Positions 27,540-36,823 of a DNA stretch of 64,000 bases are shown in pieces. The position numbers and the translations under genes are program-made. Numbering within the stretch: the stretch's first letter is position 1; each line of letters opens with the position of its first letter. Location: contig CACIRV010000003.1 of NCBI GenBank assembly GCA_902589155.1, forward strand, positions 62,001 to 126,000, written 5' to 3'. The notes below the pieces were generated by a model, which saw only the letters and a program-made list of their open reading frames with translations, was not told the origin of the DNA and made no database searches. The stretch comes from an uncultured Pelagibacteraceae bacterium (GTDB lineage: Bacteria; Pseudomonadota; Alphaproteobacteria; Pelagibacterales; Pelagibacteraceae).

Positions 27540-28253
27540 ATGATTATTAAGCTAGTTTTTGCTTTTGGAGCGGGATTTATAAGTTTCCTAACCCCTTGCG
27601 TATTACCTATAATACCTGGCTATATATCTTACATAACTGGAAAAAATTTAACTGAAATTGATCAAGATAAAAAAGTTGTTTTAATTAAAACCATTCTTTT
27701 TTCATTGGGCTTTTCTCTAGTTTTTATAGCCCTAGGAGTTAGTGCTTCCGCAGTCGGAAATATTTTGTTATTTTTTTCAAATGAATTAAGGATTGTAGCT
27801 GGAATAGTAATAATTTTGTTTTCTTTACAAATGCTAGGTTTATTAAATTTTCAATTTTTAAATCAAGAAAAAAGAATTGAAACTAAAGATTATAAAGACA
27901 ATTATATATTTCCTTTTGTTGTAGGAGCAGCTTTTGCATTTGGTTGGACGCCATGCATAGGACCCATTCTTGGATCTATTTTGGCTCTATCAGCTACTGA
28001 GGCATCGATAAGCAAAGGTATTCTTTTGCTTTCATTTTATTCTTTAGGACTAGCAATTCCATTTATTTTGTCAGGTTATTTTATGAGCAAATTCTTAACT
28101 TCAAAGAAAAACTTTAGTAAATATTATAATAGAGTGACCAAAACTGGCGGTACCATTTTATTAATTACGGGTATTTTAATCGCAACTAATCAAATTCAAG
28201 TCATTAGCTATTATATTTTGACAATGTTTCCATTCCTAACTAATCTTGGCTAA
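27540..28253 (+). CDS. ccdA: CcdA-type cytochrome c biogenesis/thiol-disulfide transporter
   Basis: FLTPCVLPIIPGYISYITG and GWTPCIGPILGSILALS. Confidence 0.9.
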   Translation: MIIKLVFAFGAGFISFLTPCVLPIIPGYISYITGKNLTEIDQDKKVVLIKTILFSLGFSLVFIALGVSASAVGNILLFFSNELRIVAGIVIILFSLQMLGLLNFQFLNQEKRIETKDYKDNYIFPFVVGAAFAFGWTPCIGPILGSILALSATEASISKGILLLSFYSLGLAIPFILSGYFMSKFLTSKKNFSKYYNRVTKTGGTILLITGILIATNQIQVISYYILTMFPFLTNLG

Positions 28254-29158
28254 TGAGCGATATAACTATTCTTGGAATATTTGTTGCAGACATTAGCTTT
28301 TCAGGCAATAAAATTCCAACTACTGGCGAAACAATTCTTGGAGATAGTTATAATATAGGACCAGGTGGAAAAGGATGTAATCAGGCTATAGCAATCTCAA
28401 GATTGGGGGGAAAAGTTAATTTTATTTCTAAGTTAGGAAATGATGATTACGGAAAGCTCGCGATTGATAAACTTAAAAAAGACAATATAGATACTTCAAA
28501 TATAATTATTTCTAATAAACACAAGACAGGGGTTGCAGGTATTCATGTAGATAGAAATACTGGAAAAAATGCAATTACTGTTGTAAGAGGCGCTCCTTCA
28601 ACTTTAACCACGAAAGAAATTGATATAAATTTAATTAAACAGTCAAAAATATTTTTAACACAATTAGAAATTCCAATTGAAGTTACTTTGTACTGCTTAA
28701 AAGCCGCAAAAGAGTATGGCTTAATAAACATTTTAAACCCTGCACCCGCATGTAAGCTTAGCGAAGATTTTTTTAAGTTGGTTGACTATTTTACACCCAA
28801 TGAAACTGAAGCTGAGTTTTATACTGGAGTTAAAATTAATGACGAAAATGATGCAAAAGTTAGTGCAAAAAAACTAATAGATATGGGAATTAAAAAAGTA
28901 ATAATAACTTTAGGTGAAAAAGGATTATTTTACTCTGATGGTAAGGAAGAAATTTACATGAAAGCAAGTTTAGATAAAGCTGTTGATACTACTGGGGCAG
29001 GAGACGCTTTTAATGGAGGATTTTCATTTGCATTATTAAAAGGAAAAAAGATAAAAGAATGTTTAGGAATCGCAAATAAAGTCGCTGGATTTTCTACTAC
29101 AAAGCTAGGGGCAGGTGACTCAATGCCAACTTTAAAAGATATTAATTTGAAGGTTTAA
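28253..29158 (+). CDS. rbsK: PfkB-family carbohydrate kinase (ribokinase-like)
   Basis: GPGGKGCNQAIAISRLGG; DTTGAGDAFNGGF. Confidence 0.88.
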   Translation: MSDITILGIFVADISFSGNKIPTTGETILGDSYNIGPGGKGCNQAIAISRLGGKVNFISKLGNDDYGKLAIDKLKKDNIDTSNIIISNKHKTGVAGIHVDRNTGKNAITVVRGAPSTLTTKEIDINLIKQSKIFLTQLEIPIEVTLYCLKAAKEYGLINILNPAPACKLSEDFFKLVDYFTPNETEAEFYTGVKINDENDAKVSAKKLIDMGIKKVIITLGEKGLFYSDGKEEIYMKASLDKAVDTTGAGDAFNGGFSFALLKGKKIKECLGIANKVAGFSTTKLGAGDSMPTLKDINLKV

Positions 29159-29597
29159 AAATTAAGCAAAGACCGTTATTACAAAATCTTTTTCCATTTT
29201 TACTTGGTCCATCATTAAAAACATGACCATGGTGTACTCCGCACTTAGCGCAATGATATTCAGTTCTTACCATTCCAAATTTACGATCTACTTTTGTTTT
29301 AAAAGCTCCTGGTAAGGCTTCAGAAAAAGAAGGCCATCCGGTCCCACTATCAAATTTGGATGTAGATGCAAAAAGTTTAGCACCACAATTAGCACAATGA
29401 TAAAAACCTTTTCTATTCTCTTTATTTAATTCGCTGGAAAATGGTCTTTCCGTTCCTTCATTGAACATGATATTCTTTTGCTCATCCGTTAAGTCTTTAT
29501 TAAAAAGTTTTTTGGTTGCAGCTAAAACTGAGTAAACAGGCAACAATAAAGAGGAAACTAATGAGATTCCTAAGATTTTTAAAAAACTTCTTCTCAT
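29142..29597 (-). CDS. msrB: Second MsrB, with exported (Tat-like) N-terminus
   Basis: MRRSFLKILGISLVSSLL...; CANCGAKLFASTSKFDSGTGWPSF; GKRFCNNGLC. Confidence 0.92.
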   Translation of the reverse strand: MRRSFLKILGISLVSSLLLPVYSVLAATKKLFNKDLTDEQKNIMFNEGTERPFSSELNKENRKGFYHCANCGAKLFASTSKFDSGTGWPSFSEALPGAFKTKVDRKFGMVRTEYHCAKCGVHHGHVFNDGPSKNGKRFCNNGLCLIFKPSN

Positions 29598-29860
29598 TAA
29601 GATGATAAAAGTTTATCTAATTCACCGTTTCGATTTGCTTCTTGAAGCTTATCATTCCCACCGATGTAATGATCGCCTATGAATATTTGAGGAATAGTTC
29701 TTGCACCATTTGTTCTTTGTAACATTTCTTTGGCTTTAGCAGGGTCTTTCCACACATCCAGTTCTTCAATTTCTACATTTTTTGTTTTAAGCAAGGCTTT
29801 AGCTGCTTCACAAAATGAGCAAGGATCTCCAGTATACATTATTACTTTTTTCATGATCAA
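29597..29860 (-). CDS. grxC: Glutaredoxin 3
   Basis: CSFCEAAKALLKTKNVEIEELD; RTIPQIFIGDHYIGG. Confidence 0.9.
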   Translation of the reverse strand: MIMKKVIMYTGDPCSFCEAAKALLKTKNVEIEELDVWKDPAKAKEMLQRTNGARTIPQIFIGDHYIGGNDKLQEANRNGELDKLLSS

Positions 29861-30153
29861 TATATATCAGTAATTTTAATTTTTTCCCTGAGTTTTTTTC
29901 GCGCAAGTTTAAATTTTTTTCTATGTTTAATGCTCGTGTTATGAACTCGTTTTCTCCAAAGCCTAAATGAACCTGGCTTTAAATTTTTTCTCATTAATTT
30001 AATTACTTCAGACTCTGTTTTTCCTGTTTTTTCTCTTATTTCTTCAAATGTAATACGATCAGCCCAGGCTGCCCAGATAACCCAATTATCGTCTTTTTCT
30101 TTTGGTTCTGGATTTTTAACTTTTGTTTGAGGAATTAAACTTCTCTTCTTCAT
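29857..30153 (-). CDS. DUF2805/TIGR03643-like protein
   Basis: DNWVIWAAWADRITFEEIREKTGKTESEVIKLMRKNLKPGSFRLWRKRV. Confidence 0.75.
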   Translation of the reverse strand: MKKRSLIPQTKVKNPEPKEKDDNWVIWAAWADRITFEEIREKTGKTESEVIKLMRKNLKPGSFRLWRKRVHNTSIKHRKKFKLARKKLREKIKITDIY

Positions 30154-30178
30154 TGTTTTCTATATAATCACTTTTCTT

Positions 30179-30793
30179 ATGTTTCCAACTGATTTTTTTA
30201 TATTTTTACAAATAATTCTTTTTTTATTTATCACACCGGGAGCACCAAGAGTTCTTATTGTATCCCATACTCTTAACTATACTTTAAGAAGATCAGTGTG
30301 GACGGCTTTCGGAGATATTTCTGCAAATATTTGCCAAGGTATTCTTGTAGTATTTGTAATTGGAACTTTTTTAAAAAATAATCCTGAAATTTTAAACATC
30401 TTAAAATGGATAGGAATACTCTATATAGCTTACTTAGCTTACGATACATATACTGCAAAAATTAAATCTATCGAATTAGGAATTAAAGATACTAAATCTC
30501 CTTTTTCTTTTTATAAAGATGGATTCTTAGTTGCCGGTTTAAGCCCTAAAGCTATAATATTCTTTGGAACTATTTTCAGTTCATTTATTGACTTCAGCAT
30601 AAGTTATATTGGTCAGTTTATTATTCTTATGTCCACCTATGTTATTTTAGATTTTATAACTTTAATGATTTATGGTTTGGCAGCAGAAAGAGTTTCTGTA
30701 TGGCTAAAAGGAAATCCAAAGATTCTAAATACAATCTCTGCGTGTGTATTAATTATTATAGCAATTTATATTGCTGTGACACAGAGCTTTTAA
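30179..30793 (+). CDS. LysE-family translocator
   Basis: FLFITPGAPRVLIVSHTLNYTLRRSVWTAFGD. Confidence 0.75.
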   Translation: MFPTDFFIFLQIILFLFITPGAPRVLIVSHTLNYTLRRSVWTAFGDISANICQGILVVFVIGTFLKNNPEILNILKWIGILYIAYLAYDTYTAKIKSIELGIKDTKSPFSFYKDGFLVAGLSPKAIIFFGTIFSSFIDFSISYIGQFIILMSTYVILDFITLMIYGLAAERVSVWLKGNPKILNTISACVLIIIAIYIAVTQSF

Positions 30794-30872
30794 TTTATTC
30801 TTACTGTTGTTTTACCCTTCATTTCTTGTTTTAATATTTAAAATTAATTAATTAATTAACAAAGGGGAACTA

Positions 30873-32114
30873 ATGAATAAACTAGTAAAACTATTTACTA
30901 TATTTATTTCAGCTATAACTTTAACATTAGCAAGTATCTCTTCTTCTTTTGCAAAAGTTGAAGGTGAATACATAGTGTTAGGTTCAGCGATATCTCTTAC
31001 AGGAAAATATTCTTCTAATGGAGTGCACACTCAAAACGGTTATAACATGGCCGTTGAAAGAATTAATAAAATGGGCGGTGTAAAAGTTGGAGGAAAAAGT
31101 TATAAATTTGAAATTATCTATTATGATGATGAATCAAATCCTAAAAGAGCTGCTCAGTTAGCTGAAAGATTAATTAAACAAGATGGTGTTCATTATATGC
31201 TTGGGCCATACAGCTCAGGTTTAACGAAAGCCATTGCACCAGTAACCGAGAAATATAAAATTCCTATGGTTGAAGCGAATGGTGCATCAAGATCTTTATT
31301 TACAAAAGGATACAAATATTTGTTTGCGGTGTTATCACCTGCTAACCAATACCTTGAAGTAGCAATTGATCTTGCTGTTGAAAAAAATGGTGGTAAGCCA
31401 GTAAAAATTGCACAAGCATTTGAACAAGACGCTTTCTCACAAGACGTGAGACTTGGTATCTTAGATGCAGCAAAAAGAACTGGATCTACAATCATTATTG
31501 ATGACAAATTGCCAAAAGAGTTAAATGATATGGCTGCTACATTGGCTAAAGTAAAAGCTGTTAAGCCAGATGTACTTGTTGTATCAGGTCACACAAAAGG
31601 TGCATTAACTGCAATCAGACAAATTTCTGAAATGAAAGTTGATGTTCCTATGTTAGCAATGACACATTGCGATGCTGCAAAACTTTCTAAACAACATGGA
31701 AAGAAATCAGAATACGCATTGTGTGCTTCTCAGTGGCATAAAAACTTAAGCTACAAAGATAAGTTTTTTGGTTCAGGTAAAAAGTATGACAAAGACTTTA
31801 AAAAAGAGTTTGGTTATGCTCCACCGTACCAATCAGCTGAGTCATCTGCTGCTTTACTAGTGTTTAAAGATGCGTTCGAAAGAGCAAATTCTTTTGACAG
31901 AGATAAAGTTAGAGATGCTCTTAAAACTACTGAAATGCAAACTTTCTACGGAAACATAAAATTTGGTCCTGGCGGTCAAAACGTTGCTAAACCAATGATC
32001 TTGTTCCAAGTAAGATGTAAAGGTGATGTGTGTGAGAATAAAGTTGTTGCTCCAACTAAATGGGCATCTGACAAATTCTACCACCCAATTCCTAAGTGGT
32101 CTGAAAGAAGTTAA
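30873..32114 (+). CDS. Branched-chain amino-acid-type ABC transporter substrate-binding protein
   Basis: Signal peptide; LGSAISLTGKYSSNGVHTQNGYNMAVERIN (periplasmic binding protein type 1). Confidence 0.9.
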   Translation: MNKLVKLFTIFISAITLTLASISSSFAKVEGEYIVLGSAISLTGKYSSNGVHTQNGYNMAVERINKMGGVKVGGKSYKFEIIYYDDESNPKRAAQLAERLIKQDGVHYMLGPYSSGLTKAIAPVTEKYKIPMVEANGASRSLFTKGYKYLFAVLSPANQYLEVAIDLAVEKNGGKPVKIAQAFEQDAFSQDVRLGILDAAKRTGSTIIIDDKLPKELNDMAATLAKVKAVKPDVLVVSGHTKGALTAIRQISEMKVDVPMLAMTHCDAAKLSKQHGKKSEYALCASQWHKNLSYKDKFFGSGKKYDKDFKKEFGYAPPYQSAESSAALLVFKDAFERANSFDRDKVRDALKTTEMQTFYGNIKFGPGGQNVAKPMILFQVRCKGDVCENKVVAPTKWASDKFYHPIPKWSERS

Positions 32115-32131
32115 TAACTTATAAATAATTT

Positions 32132-32166
32132 GAAAAGCTCCTAGTTTTCTAGGGGCTTTTCTTTTA
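32132..32166 (+). terminator. Stem-loop terminator/attenuator between SBP and permease genes
   Basis: GAAAAGCTCCTAGTTTTCTAGGGGCTTTTCTTTT. Confidence 0.75.
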
Positions 32167-32182
32167 TAAATTTTGAAATTTT

Positions 32183-33076
32183 ATGGACTTTCTTATTTTT
32201 AAAGCTCCAATGTTAATGGTCCAAGCTTCTTTGGATGGAATTCTCCTAGGAATATTATTTGCACTAATAGCTTACGGTATGGCTCTTCAATGGGGAGTTA
32301 TGAATATAATCAATATTGCGCAAGGTGATTTAGTTATCCTTGGAGGCTATATCGCATACACAATGTATCTTGCAGGCATTCATCCAGCCTGGGGAGTAAT
32401 TGTTGCACCAATTATAATGTATTTTGTAGGAGTACTTTTATACAAATTAGTAATCAATAAAGTTGTAGACCGAGATTTATTTATTTCAATTTTAGCTACT
32501 TTTGGTATCGCAATTGTATTTCAACAATTAATGAATTTTGTTTTTGGAGCCGATGTAGTTGTTGCTCAGTCAGAGTACGGAACAACAATGTTATTTGACA
32601 ATTCAGTAACTTTACCGAATTCAAAAATATTCTCAGCTTTTATAAGTGTTTTATATGCGGTAGCTTTAGTTGTTTACATGAAAAAATCTAGACTTGGTCG
32701 AGCTATAAGAGCCACAGCTCAAAATGCTAGAGCTGCAAAAATTCTTGGTGTAGATACCGAAAAAGTTTATGCAGCAACTTTTGGAATAAATGCTGCATTA
32801 TGTGGGATTGCAGGAGCTTTAATTTCAATCACTCTTACTCTTCATCCTTATGTAGGACTTCCTTATACAGTTAGATCTTTCATGATTGTTATTGTTGCAG
32901 GTTTAGGAAATTTACCAGCGGTAGCAATTTCAGGAATGGGATTAGGATTATTTGAAGAGTTTGCAGATTATATTTTAGGGACAGAATTTAGAATTGGCGC
33001 AGTGTTTATGCTGCTAGTTTTCATATTAGTTTACAGAAGATTTAAACTTTCAAAGAAAAGGGAGTATTTAAAATAA
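32183..33076 (+). CDS. ABC permease, LivH type
   Basis: LIAYGMALQWGVMNIINIAQGDLVILGGY. Confidence 0.9.
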   Translation: MDFLIFKAPMLMVQASLDGILLGILFALIAYGMALQWGVMNIINIAQGDLVILGGYIAYTMYLAGIHPAWGVIVAPIIMYFVGVLLYKLVINKVVDRDLFISILATFGIAIVFQQLMNFVFGADVVVAQSEYGTTMLFDNSVTLPNSKIFSAFISVLYAVALVVYMKKSRLGRAIRATAQNARAAKILGVDTEKVYAATFGINAALCGIAGALISITLTLHPYVGLPYTVRSFMIVIVAGLGNLPAVAISGMGLGLFEEFADYILGTEFRIGAVFMLLVFILVYRRFKLSKKREYLK

Positions 33077-34141
33077 ATGGGTAATATTAAACAAAAGGAT
33101 TTAATCTTATACTCTGGCCTAATCATCTTAGGTTTAGCTGCACCTTACTTATTCTCAGCTTTTAAAGTTCAGCTTACGTACCTTTGTGTCTTGATCGTCC
33201 TGGCAATGACTTGGAATTTGCAAGGAGGAGAAATGGGATACAATAGTTTTGGAAATATTCTTTTCTATGGTCTTGGAATGTATTTAACCGCTTCAGTTCA
33301 AGTGGGAATGTTTTTTCCATTAGCAGAATGGACAGAAAGTGGTGGTGAAAAAACATTCGTGCATACTACAGCTCAATATTTTCAAGGAATAGGTGTTGGG
33401 TTATTAGTTGCAGCTATTATTCCTACCATTGTTGCTGGCGCAATTGGTTATGCTATTTTAGGTTTAAGAGGTCATTACTTTGCGATTTGTACTTTAGGTT
33501 TAGGAATTGCAGCAGGTGAAATCGCCGGAGGGATAGAAATTATCGGGGCAGGCCAAGGCTTCACTACACCGCCTTTTCCAGCAGAAATAGTTGATCCTGA
33601 AGCAAGAGGACAATTTTTCTACTTCTTAAGTTTTTTCGTATTAGTTGTAGCATTTGTTTTTGTTAAATATATTTACGGCTCTAGATTTAGATTAATTTTA
33701 AATGCCATCAGAGATAATGAAGATAAAGCAGAGGCTATGGGCATTCAAACAATGAAATATAAAATTGTAGGTTGGATGTGCTCAGCATTTTTCTGTGGTT
33801 TAGCTGGTGGAATTATGGGTGGACTAATTGGATATATAGACTCTACTGATGTTGCATTTGATGGAAGAGAGATGGGAGTATTCATGGTTCTTATGGCAAT
33901 ACTTGGTGGAAAAGGAACTTTGTGGGGACCAATCATCGGCGCAACTTTATTCCATTTCTTTAAAGAAGGTCTTTGGACTTTTATATTGGGTTGGCAATAT
34001 GTTGCGCTAGGAGTTTTAATTGTTGTGATCGTAGTTTACTTCCCAGAAGGATTGATGGGTTGGTTAAGAGAAAAATACCCTGAAAGATTTGGAGAAGTTA
34101 TAGATGAAAAAGATCGTAAAGCACAGGTGGAACTAAAATGA
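33077..34141 (+). CDS. ABC permease, LivM type
   Basis: GLRGHYFAICTLGLGIAAGEI; AIRDNEDKAEAMGIQ. Confidence 0.9.
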   Translation: MGNIKQKDLILYSGLIILGLAAPYLFSAFKVQLTYLCVLIVLAMTWNLQGGEMGYNSFGNILFYGLGMYLTASVQVGMFFPLAEWTESGGEKTFVHTTAQYFQGIGVGLLVAAIIPTIVAGAIGYAILGLRGHYFAICTLGLGIAAGEIAGGIEIIGAGQGFTTPPFPAEIVDPEARGQFFYFLSFFVLVVAFVFVKYIYGSRFRLILNAIRDNEDKAEAMGIQTMKYKIVGWMCSAFFCGLAGGIMGGLIGYIDSTDVAFDGREMGVFMVLMAILGGKGTLWGPIIGATLFHFFKEGLWTFILGWQYVALGVLIVVIVVYFPEGLMGWLREKYPERFGEVIDEKDRKAQVELK

Positions 34142-34872
34142 GTATTTTAGAAGTTAAAAGTGTAAGTAAGTCTTTTGGTGGTGTGCAGGCCAACGTAGAT
34201 ATTTCTATTTCGGTAGAACAAGGATCAATTGTTGGTTTAATTGGACCTAATGGTTCAGGCAAAACTACTTTATTTAATTCTATTGTAGGAACTCATCCAA
34301 TAGATAAAGGATCTATTGTTTTCAATAACACGGAGGTATCAGAAATGCCTGTTCCCGCAGTAGCTAAACTGGGTTTGTTGAGAACATTTCAGCAAACAAG
34401 AATTTACTCTAAACTCAATTGTGTAGAGAATATGTTAATTAGCCATAAGGCTAGTGACTCAGGCTTTATATTTGCAAAAATTCCTGCTGAGCTTACTGAA
34501 AAAGCAGAAAATCTTTTAAACTTTGTAGGACTCTATCAAAAAAGAAATTTAAGAGCAGGTGATTTATCATTTGGTCAGCAAAAGCTTTTAGAATTAGCGA
34601 TGGCATTAATGAATGAGCCTAAAATGCTTTTATTAGACGAACCTACCGCTGGTATCAATCCAACTTTAATCAATGGGATTATAGATAGATTAATTAAAAT
34701 TAACAAAGATTATGGGATAACCTTGCTAGTAATAGAGCATAATATGAAAGTGATAATGAGCTTAGCTCAAAGTATTTTCTGTTTGGCTCACGGTAAACTT
34801 TTAGCAAATGGTTCTCCTAAAGAAATTAAAAATGATAAGCGAGTAGTTGATGCTTATCTAGGAGCACAATAA
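34138..34872 (+). CDS. ABC ATP-binding protein, LivG type
   Basis: Walker A GPNGSGKTT, LSFGQQK, LLLDEPTAG. Confidence 0.92.
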   Translation: MSILEVKSVSKSFGGVQANVDISISVEQGSIVGLIGPNGSGKTTLFNSIVGTHPIDKGSIVFNNTEVSEMPVPAVAKLGLLRTFQQTRIYSKLNCVENMLISHKASDSGFIFAKIPAELTEKAENLLNFVGLYQKRNLRAGDLSFGQQKLLELAMALMNEPKMLLLDEPTAGINPTLINGIIDRLIKINKDYGITLLVIEHNMKVIMSLAQSIFCLAHGKLLANGSPKEIKNDKRVVDAYLGAQ

Positions 34873-35657
34873 TGGCAAACCAATACGAAGTTTTAGGAAA
34901 AGCACCTGGGCCAGAAGATTTAAAAAGACTCTCACCTAAAGATGTTCATTTAACTATAAAGGGATTAAATGCTGGTTATGGTAAAATGGAAATACTTCAT
35001 AATTTTGACTTAACGGTAAGCAAAGCTCAATCATTATGTTTGATAGGACCTAATGGTGCAGGGAAGTCTACAATTCTTCATTCTATTTACGGATTCACAA
35101 ATATTTTTTCAGGAAAAATAGAAATTGATGGAAAAGAAATAACAAATTTAACTCCTGCACAAAAACTAAATTCGGTGGGCATCGCCTACATTCTCCAGGA
35201 TAATTCTGTTTTTCCAGATATGACAGTAGAAGAAAATCTTTTGATGGGCGGATACATCAAAGACAAACAAGACGAAGCTTATGAAGAAGCTGAAAGGATT
35301 TTTAAAAAATACGAAAGATTAAGAAATAGAAGAAATCAACCTGCAAAAGTTTTATCTGGAGGTGAGAGAAGATTATTAGAAATTTCTAGAGCATTAGTAA
35401 TGAAACCCTCAATACTTCTAGTAGATGAACCTTCAATTGGATTAGAACCAAGATATATTAATATGGTTTTTGAAATACTTAGCGAACTTCAAAAAAATGA
35501 GAAGAAAACTATTATTATGGTGGAACAAAATGCAAAAAAAGGACTTGAGTTTGCTGATATCGGATATGTTTTAGTTTCGGGACAAACTGCTATAGCTGGC
35601 AAAGGTGATGATTTATTAAAAAATCCTGACGTAGGAAGATTATTCCTCGGTGGATGA
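34872..35657 (+). CDS. ABC ATP-binding protein, LivF type
   Basis: GPNGAGKST, LSGGERRLLE, LLVDEPSIGLEP. Confidence 0.92.
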   Translation: MANQYEVLGKAPGPEDLKRLSPKDVHLTIKGLNAGYGKMEILHNFDLTVSKAQSLCLIGPNGAGKSTILHSIYGFTNIFSGKIEIDGKEITNLTPAQKLNSVGIAYILQDNSVFPDMTVEENLLMGGYIKDKQDEAYEEAERIFKKYERLRNRRNQPAKVLSGGERRLLEISRALVMKPSILLVDEPSIGLEPRYINMVFEILSELQKNEKKTIIMVEQNAKKGLEFADIGYVLVSGQTAIAGKGDDLLKNPDVGRLFLGG

Positions 35658-36358
35658 TAAATTCAAAAGTTTTTTTTAGAGGATTAAAATCTCTTAAAGG
35701 AGTAAGAAGTCCAGCTATTCCGTTAGCAGCATGTTTTATTGCATTAGGCGCATTATTAAAAGATGCTGGTTTTAACCTACAACAAAGCGCTGCTTCAAGT
35801 TTTTTTACTTACGCGCTTCCTGGTCAATTAGTCATGGCCGAGTCATTATTAGTTGGAGCATCTTTAATAAATATATTTATTGCTGTTTGGTTGGTTAATT
35901 TTAGGCTTTATCCAATGACTGTTTCTTTATTTCCACTTCTTAAACATAAATCTCAACCCAAATGGAAATATTATTTATCTTGTCACTTTTTAGCAGTTAC
36001 ATCTTGGTTAATTGCGAAAGATAGTTATAAAAAAATCGATCAAAGATATCGGATTGATTTTTGGATGGGTATTGGTTTTGGCACTTGGACTACTGCAGTT
36101 TTAATGACTTCAATTGGCTACCTATTATCTGATTATTTAAATAAGGATATGATGATTGGTCTTGCAATTGTTAATCCAGTTTACTTTTTTTGTATGATGA
36201 TAGATGCAATGAAGAATATAAGTATATCTATTGCAGTAATTGGGGGAACGATACTAGGACCAGGAGTTTATTTATTTTCAACAGAATGGGCAATTTTATT
36301 TGCGGGCTTGATTGCAGGCACTGTTGCTTTTTTATTTGGAGTCAAAAATGGAAATTAG
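35654..36358 (+). CDS. AzlC-family permease
   Basis: RSPAIPLAACFIALGALLKDAGFNLQQSAASSFFTYALPGQLV. Confidence 0.82.
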   Translation: MINSKVFFRGLKSLKGVRSPAIPLAACFIALGALLKDAGFNLQQSAASSFFTYALPGQLVMAESLLVGASLINIFIAVWLVNFRLYPMTVSLFPLLKHKSQPKWKYYLSCHFLAVTSWLIAKDSYKKIDQRYRIDFWMGIGFGTWTTAVLMTSIGYLLSDYLNKDMMIGLAIVNPVYFFCMMIDAMKNISISIAVIGGTILGPGVYLFSTEWAILFAGLIAGTVAFLFGVKNGN

Positions 36359-36674
36359 CGATATTATGATTTTAGCAATTATTGTTACTTCTTTAGCAAC
36401 ATTTTTATCTAGATTTTTAGGCGCTATTACCTCAGAAAAAGTAAGCGTTAAATCAAAAATTTTTCAGTGGTTTAATTGTGTAGCTTATTCAACGTTAGCT
36501 GCGCTTATTGGAAGAATGATTATTTTTCCCGCTGGAGTGTTATCTGACTCAGATCTGATATTTCGTTTGATAGTATTAGCTAGTTGTATTTTAGTATTTA
36601 TAATTTTTAAAAGAAACCTTGTAATGCCTACAATTTTGTCAGCTTTTTTATTAGCTTTTTTGAATAATATTTAG
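36348..36674 (+). CDS. AzlD-family protein
   Basis: Small 4-TM protein directly after AzlC; start MEISDIMILAIIVTSLATFLSRFLG. Confidence 0.7.
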   Translation: MEISDIMILAIIVTSLATFLSRFLGAITSEKVSVKSKIFQWFNCVAYSTLAALIGRMIIFPAGVLSDSDLIFRLIVLASCILVFIIFKRNLVMPTILSAFLLAFLNNI

Positions 36675-36823
36675 ATTCGTTTAAAACCTTAGTTTTAATC
36701 TTTATTTTTTAAAATTAAATGTTCATATTAGGCTTTCGTTGAGTTTACTCGTTTATTTAGTGTGTTATTTCCTATTTTTATCTTTAGAACTTGATAGGGT
36801 TCCCTCATTAACACGGAGGAATC

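Noticed and set aside
36780-36823. Possible ykkC/guanidine-type riboswitch upstream of the NCS1 permease (GGGTTCC and ACACGGAGG strings)
   Set aside because: The central conserved ACTGGTCCGAGAG-like segment is missing and the strings are too close together; ACACGGAGGAA is readily explained as a Shine-Dalgarno region. A cmsearch would settle it.
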